Shown piece by piece: positions 58,310 to 64,000 of a DNA stretch of 64,000 bases. The DNA is from Zygnema cylindricum. Lineage: Eukaryota; Streptophyta; Zygnematophyceae; Zygnematales; Zygnemataceae. Position 1 is the stretch's first letter. Each line of letters opens with the position of its first letter. A model generated the notes under the pieces. It did not search any database. It was given only the letters and a program-made list of their open reading frames with translations, and was not told the DNA's origin. A program made the position numbers and the translations under genes. Location: contig JBBHKE010000388.1 of assembly GCA_037447655.1 (NCBI GenBank), positions 1 to 64,000 of the forward strand, written 5' to 3'.

Positions 58310-61300
58310 ATGTCTCTTTCTCAGAATGGATCTGTGCCATGTGCCATGTGTGGTGGTCCAAATCCACCTGCCAATCAAAAAATATTCGCCCAGGCATATG
58401 ATCCCCGGAAAGGATCTGCGGCTTTGAAAGCACGTGTTCTTAATGTACTTTTGATCGGCGGTGACTGTTTCTTCATTGGCATGCAGGTTTGCAGTCTTGC
58501 TCCATTCAACTTGATGTTTGAAAGCACAACTGTGGTAAAGCACGAGTATTGTGATGTTATCGTTTTGCTCAGATCTGTTTGTTAGTCTCTCTGGTCTTTC
58601 AAGCTAACATCTGTGGCGCCAAAATTGTTTATTTAATGCTCAAGGTGGATGTTTTCCAAGGCTAGACCTTTTCAGTTCTGGAATCCTCGTGGATAACTGA
58701 TGTTAAAGTACTTTTCAATGCTGGATTATACAGCCTATTTTGGTGTATATGTCGAAAGTGGACGGCAAGTTCCTTTTCAGCCCCGTTAGCGTCAATCTCC
58801 TCACAGAGCTTTGCAAGATGGTTTTTGCTATTACAATGCTGTTTATACAGGTGTGTTTTCTAAATTTTGCCTCTCTTTGTTGAGTTGGCTGAGATGATGT
58901 ACTCAGGAATAATTCCATTGCTGCAACAACGTAGCAGCAAAGTTATCATTGCTTTGCTCAATTTCTTTGTTTTTGTGCTTTTAGTTCTTATTGGTTTCTA
59001 AAGAGGTATTAGAGGTGAAGATGTGGCTGTCCTATGGTTAACAAAGGTGGATGAAACTTATTGCTGCAGGCACGAAAGCAGGCCCCGGGTGAGAAGTCGT
59101 TATTGTCACTCCGTGTAATTATGAAGGTAGGTCCAAAACGCCACCTTGTGTCAAGTTTGTTTTTTTTTTTGCTTTCTCTTGTTTGAATGTGCTACAAGTA
59201 TCTGCCTTTGAAATAAATTTACCGAGGAATTTTACTGGTTAAACCATTGTACATGTGGTCATAAACTGCAGTGTTTCCAAAGTTTTTCCCATGGTTATAG
59301 ACTGTTTGTTTCTTTTCACATTTCATCGTTTCCGTTTTTATATGCACACTTTCCCGTAGGCCATAGTCATTCTCCATTAACCCGATATAAACGCAATAGA
59401 TTGCTCATTCTTACAGAACTGGCTCACTGGCTTTTCTTGATGAGGGCGGACTGGAAATGGTGAGATTTCATTCGTTCCATTGTTAGTGATTTTGTTGGAC
59501 ACATGTCAGCCATAGCTTTCACTAACTTATACTAATTACTAATTTTGTCTAACTTCGACTCTAACTTTGACTGGTATTGGCTGGCAGGAAGCAAGGGCCA
59601 ACGTCCTTCTGGCGGTGCCTTCATGTCTCTACACTATTAACAATTACCTAAAGTTCATCATGCAAGTGAGTGGGGTGACATTAGCAGTAGATGTCAGCTG
59701 AAGTTGTTGTATGGCCTTTGTTTTGAGCTTTCTGTGCACTATTATCATCCATAAGGTCTTTGTGAGCTCGTAGCTTGCTGATGACTGAGAGGCGTCAAAC
59801 CAACTACCTCATCTACTGCTATCCTCTTGTCCAGTGCAAAGCATTTTTATGCTGCAGGACACCGCTCATTGCGATTAACATTAATAACGCTAACTCGATT
59901 TGACATTTTTGGCCAAAAATTATACATTACTGTTAACAACACTATTAGGGAGTGGACTACATTGGGAAATTTGTATGGTTGAAACCATTGGAAAATCCTT
60001 AATTTTACTTTGTACTCTGGTCATATTTTATCGACTTCGTGAACAGAAAAGGTAGATGGAATCAAAGGGACTGAAGTTGGAGGGGGCTTTTGACACCATA
60101 TATAAAAGGGTTTTCCCAACTGATGCTTTTTCCTATTTAGAAAGTCAAAAGAATAATCCATCACGCACAGCTATCAGTAGACTGGAAAAGTGTGGTCGGG
60201 GAGTTTTGATACTTTGTAATAAATCATTGTCAACATGCAATCCACGCTCTGATGTGTTCTCTGAAAGCTGATGTATGTTTCAAAAGCTTTGAAATCTGAT
60301 CATTAAAGCACAACAAGTTCACTTCACGACCAGCAAGAAATTAAGTCAAGTTAAAATCTCCAGTTACAGTTATACTAATTCAGCTTTTATGCTACACCAC
60401 CCTTCGCTATTAGAGTAAAGGAATTATCATATTTGAAATAATATTTTATAATATTAATTTAGTTTAGGGAAACGAGGCGGATTGTATTCCAGTATTGTTA
60501 ATTTTTTTTTATGATTGTCAGCCAAAAAAGTCACAACCGAATCAGTGTTGTTAACTATAATAGCGATGGGCAGTGTAGTTTTGTTTCAGACTCCAATAGT
60601 GGTTGATTGTGTAAACTGCGGTTTGACGAATTGCTACTAGAAGGGTGATTTAAGGTGTTTGTCAGTAAAGTTAAGTTGTTTGATTACACAGCGATGTCAG
60701 TTGTTAGCACCTGTGGTATCATTATGTACTACAGTGTTTAATATGTCGAAAATGTTTTGACCTCTTCGCATTACAATAGTGTAATGTTATGTTCTGATGT
60801 GATTCATTTCAATTCACAATACTTCCTTTTTATTATTGTCCAATCTTTTGTTTTGTCTTAGGCTGAGCTAGTTTTGTTAAGAGTCAAACTATTGTCCTAG
60901 AGGTTTATCATTGGTATGTCACAAAGACGACTCAACCATAGCTTTGACCTGGCCATTGTATGTTACAATCAACTCCCCTAACTTGAGATCAAAGCCTTGG
61001 TGAATTGGCCTATAGAATTTAGCTTGGCAGATTAACCTAACACAAATTTATGAGGCTGTGAATACTCTTGCAAAGGCTGCTAACACATGAGATACTTGCT
61101 TTTGTTCAGTAGTATCTGTTGGGATCATCTTGGCTCTACCTCTCTCAGTATGTTGCCTTACCGAGAATATCCAAGTTTTAGATCGATATGACTTTACTAT
61201 CCACTGGGTAGGTTTGTGTATCGGTGGTCATGACCAACATGTTATGTTATACCAACATGTGATATGAAGAGTTATGGATTCATCCAATTATCCAATGTCG

Positions 61301-63927
61301 GCTAGATGTGAAAAACGTTTTTTAGTTTGACTGTTGCATACACACTGGTATTGTTGTATCCACCGTAGTACACAGTGTCGTGTATTTTTTCATGTGACTG
61401 TCTATGATAATGTTTTGGCTACCCCAATCCTATCCGCTATAATTTGCTGAAAGTTGTTATTGACCTGTCAAAATCTACTCGATATCATGGTTAACGTTCC
61501 CTCATAGATAACCTGACTTTTGACTGTTGAAAGTGTTCTAAATATAATTTATGACATGTTCAAATCTACTTGTATAAGGTAAACTTGTATAATTACGTAA
61601 ACAAAATTTCAAGTTGTTGGAAACTACTTCTTAGTGAAGTTTCGTTTCGATTTTGTGCTGATTTTACTGTTTTAAAAGTGGAAAATTTCGCTGAACGGGC
61701 TAAGGTGGTTAATTTAGGTGAACCTCACTGTAAATCATTCATGCGCATTTTATATCAGTGTCAAGCATAGTGTGGTCGGATTGATTATGGTGGGCATGAG
61801 TTACTTCTTTGACCCTCTTCACAACAGCTTCAAACTTGACAAACAATATCAAATGTGATGACATCATATCAGACTATAAGACGTTTTTCAGTATTAACGA
61901 AAGCGTACGTTTTAGTTGACGTTTGGGGAAGACAAAGCACTTATGCAGCTCAAATTTATTCATGTATGAGCCATACTAGCTTCTGTGCAAATGCTACGAT
62001 TGCATCCAGATTTGGTGTTGTGCATTAGAACGCCAATAATGTTTATCTTCAAAATGCAGAATAGAGCTTTTTATCAAGCAAAGGAGGTCTACAGGTACAA
62101 ATATCCTAAACGTCAGTCAAGGGGACGAACGATACATTGACTGTAGGACATGTCTCTATGAAATCATGTCAACTTTTGAGATACAGGCACAACAAGACAA
62201 GCGTCCAGGGAGGAATCTAGACCTGCGCTATTTTTGTCGCCAGAACATGTTCGTTAGTGCCGTTCGCACGTAGTTATAGTACAGCTGTAGCGAACCTCGC
62301 AATACATGCAATACACTTTGACGTATTGCAGCCTACGAGATATTGAAATATCACACTCTCTTCAATACACTTTTGTGCGATCAATGTATTGCATTGTATC
62401 GTCTGGTAATTTATTATTGGATGCACATACCCAGGATATGCGAGTGTAACTACAATGTTGATGTTATTCTTATGCGAGTAAATGGGGTCCTGGAACAGTT
62501 ATATTTCAAGCCAGCGACTGTAAAAATGTTGAGCAACTTAAAGGTAAGTGATATTGTCCTCTAACTGCCATTCCAGTCTGAGGAGAAATGTTGCCTGTAT
62601 TTAGCATTGATTTTTTTCTTCTTAATTGCCGGTGTTTAGCAATGGTGTTTCTTCTTGAAAAGTTCGCCTTCTTCACACGCCACTTAGTCGGCTGCACCAT
62701 GCAGAGTCACTTGTAAGGTTTTGTTTAGTGTTGACACTGGTGCTGAAAAGTGCCAGGCATGTACTGATGCATGCTGTACTGTGTATTGGTATTAGTGTCA
62801 ACAACACTATATTGGTCCCCTTAAATTTTACCTCTTGAACCTAGCATTAATTCTTTAAAACGGTTCAGAATCAGCCACATTATTGGAACTTAAAATGAAT
62901 AACACAACTCTACTCTAATAATTTCTGTACTCTATTAGCAATTCACGGTGTACCATACCTTGCCTTCTCTGGTCATAGTACAAGTTTTATTCAAGAATTT
63001 AATTGTCATCGTTGCACTGCACATAGAATCCTGTTGGTTGAAGGAATTGTTGCAATGTAAGGTTGCAATCACAACGAAGAGTGGGCTCAACGGCCTATTC
63101 AGAGAAGGCAACACATATGTTCTGGGTAGTTTTTCAGTTCTAGCTGCTGATTAGGTGATGGGAGTTGGAAACATGGCAGGTTCTCACAATTGCTGTACTT
63201 TTGAAGTTTATCATGAAGCGACATTTCAGTCTGGTGCAGGTGAGGCGTTACATTATCGCTGTTCCTTCATTAAGCTATGTAATAGCTATCGTATTTCTGC
63301 CTTCTGGTCTAAAAGCTGCACAATGAACTAAGATAGTCTTCATGAGAGAAATGTTCGACAAGGTAGTCCTTTGACCTACTGAAAATTGACCTAACTGGAA
63401 AATTTCTTGGGCATGGATTTAATGGTGCAGTGGGAGGCGCTGTTCCTCCTCCTCGTAGGTATTAGTATAAATCAGCTGCCATGTGGTCCTGACAGCTCCA
63501 ACAGTGCGTCCATATCAGCGACTGCATGGTTTTGCACTTTTCTCTCGGTGAGCTCACAGGACTGAGGATAAAGGAAGGGCCAAGCACTTAATGGTGTTGA
63601 CTGTGTTAGTTGCTTGCACCTAGTGAATTTCTGTCGAAGAAAAGAGTAGTTGTTGTGCAACTTTTTGTGAGTGGAAATTGGAAATTTGGGATTTCTTGCA
63701 AACTTTTCTTCCATTCATCACATTTCAGCATGACTAAATACATCACTGTAATAGTAAGATTGAAGCAAGCCCCGTGGAGTTTCTCTCAGCTTTCTCATAA
63801 GTCTATACCTTATGGTCAGGAATATAATGTGCCCCAAAGGTGGTGGCAGGTAACCATTCCGTCCACTGCATCGGTTTACAACGAGCTGGCACTCAAGAGC
63901 CAATTTGATACCAGTGTGCATCTTCAA
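58310..63927 (+). CDS. Nucleotide-sugar transporter, UTR6/CMP-sialic-acid-transporter-like (3' end beyond window)
   Basis: Golgi/ER antiporter of the NST/DMT fold, likely carrying UDP-galactose or a related nucleotide sugar. Exons: 58310-58486, 58734-58850, 59070-59126, 59588-59665, 62499-62543, 63180-63239, 63431-63547, 63850-63927. All begin and end in phase 0, giving 243 codons so far. Seen: N-terminal CAMCGGP with two Cys; [93 protein letters not shown]. These follow the plant UTR6/At4g35335-type order closely. The usual length of about 400 residues means roughly 150 remain beyond 64000. Introns 4 and 5 hold family-C MITEs. The start is the first ATG in this frame. Confidence 0.92.
60395..60576. 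mobile_element. MITE family C in transporter intron 4
   Basis: The 182-bp element starts CACCACCCTTCGCTATTAG and ends TATAATAGCGATGGGCAGTG. It is flanked by TA at 60393-60394 and 60577-60578. Another one-ended relative (ACACCGCTCATTGCGATTAAC) is at about 59862-59882 in the same intron. Confidence 0.78.
62779..62950. mobile_element. MITE family C in transporter intron 5
   Basis: The 172-bp element starts CTGTGTATTGGTATTAGTG and ends CTATTAGCAATTCACGGTG. It is flanked by TA at 62777-62778 and 62951-62952. It is the most diverged of the bounded copies. Confidence 0.6.
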
Positions 63928-64000
63928 GTATGCCTCTTCTTTCATAGTTTCTAGGCCTCTGCATTTTTATTTCCAAGTGAAAGCCTCTTGTGCTCTCAGA

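Noticed and set aside
1-64000. CRISPR arrays, bacterial operons or plasmid-like features
   Set aside because: No regularly spaced direct repeats with unique spacers were seen. Introns, LTR elements and MITEs show nuclear eukaryotic DNA.

Overview
This window reads as nuclear DNA of a streptophyte. The genes have many short exons with GT-AG introns, and the plant-type proteins match well. An ABA-type ACGTGGC promoter vocabulary and a dense load of plant-like MITEs and Ty1/copia LTR elements are also present. A bryophyte, fern-grade plant or streptophyte alga seems more likely than a flowering plant, but the species cannot be fixed from sequence alone.

Layout. The first 21 kb is almost entirely transposon-derived. 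It holds hAT-type and PIF/Harbinger-type MITEs, one nearly complete but decayed Copia element (4756-11178, 5-bp target duplication CATTG) and a solo LTR of a sister family (13894-15241, target duplication GCTTC). Several elements are nested in one another.

From 21.3 to 28.9 kb there is a complete nine-exon gene for the alpha subunit of the signal recognition particle receptor. From 28.9 to 34.9 kb there are more MITEs. From 35.0 to 45.3 kb there are two convergent genes for hydrophilic, stress-protein-like polypeptides. They share a short Lys-rich motif and have ABRE-like motifs upstream. From 46.9 to about 53 kb there is a minus-strand short-chain dehydrogenase gene of the DHRSX type. Its introns are filled with simple-sequence DNA, and one intron holds, antisense, what looks like the first exon of a plastid 2-oxoglutarate/malate translocator. 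From 53 to 58 kb there is a minisatellite and a 2.1-kb hAT-type element. From 58.3 kb to the window end there is a plus-strand nucleotide-sugar transporter gene (UTR6/CMP-sialic-acid-transporter-like family), cut by the window edge after its eighth exon.

The genes are unrelated housekeeping and stress genes and not one pathway. SR-alpha docks ribosomes at the ER, and the transporter supplies nucleotide sugars to the Golgi. The two stress-protein-like genes are the only functionally linked pair. The most interesting material is the Copia LTR family: half-tRNA priming site, gag start inside the LTR, a palindromic ABRE pair, a conserved hairpin and an antisense tRNA-like block. Next come the modular Ser-tract/Gly-Ala stress protein, the antisense translocator exon, and a long inverted repeat of two MITEs next to SR-alpha.

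All splice sites were placed by eye using GT-AG sites, reading phase and remembered family sequences. No alignments or searches were run.
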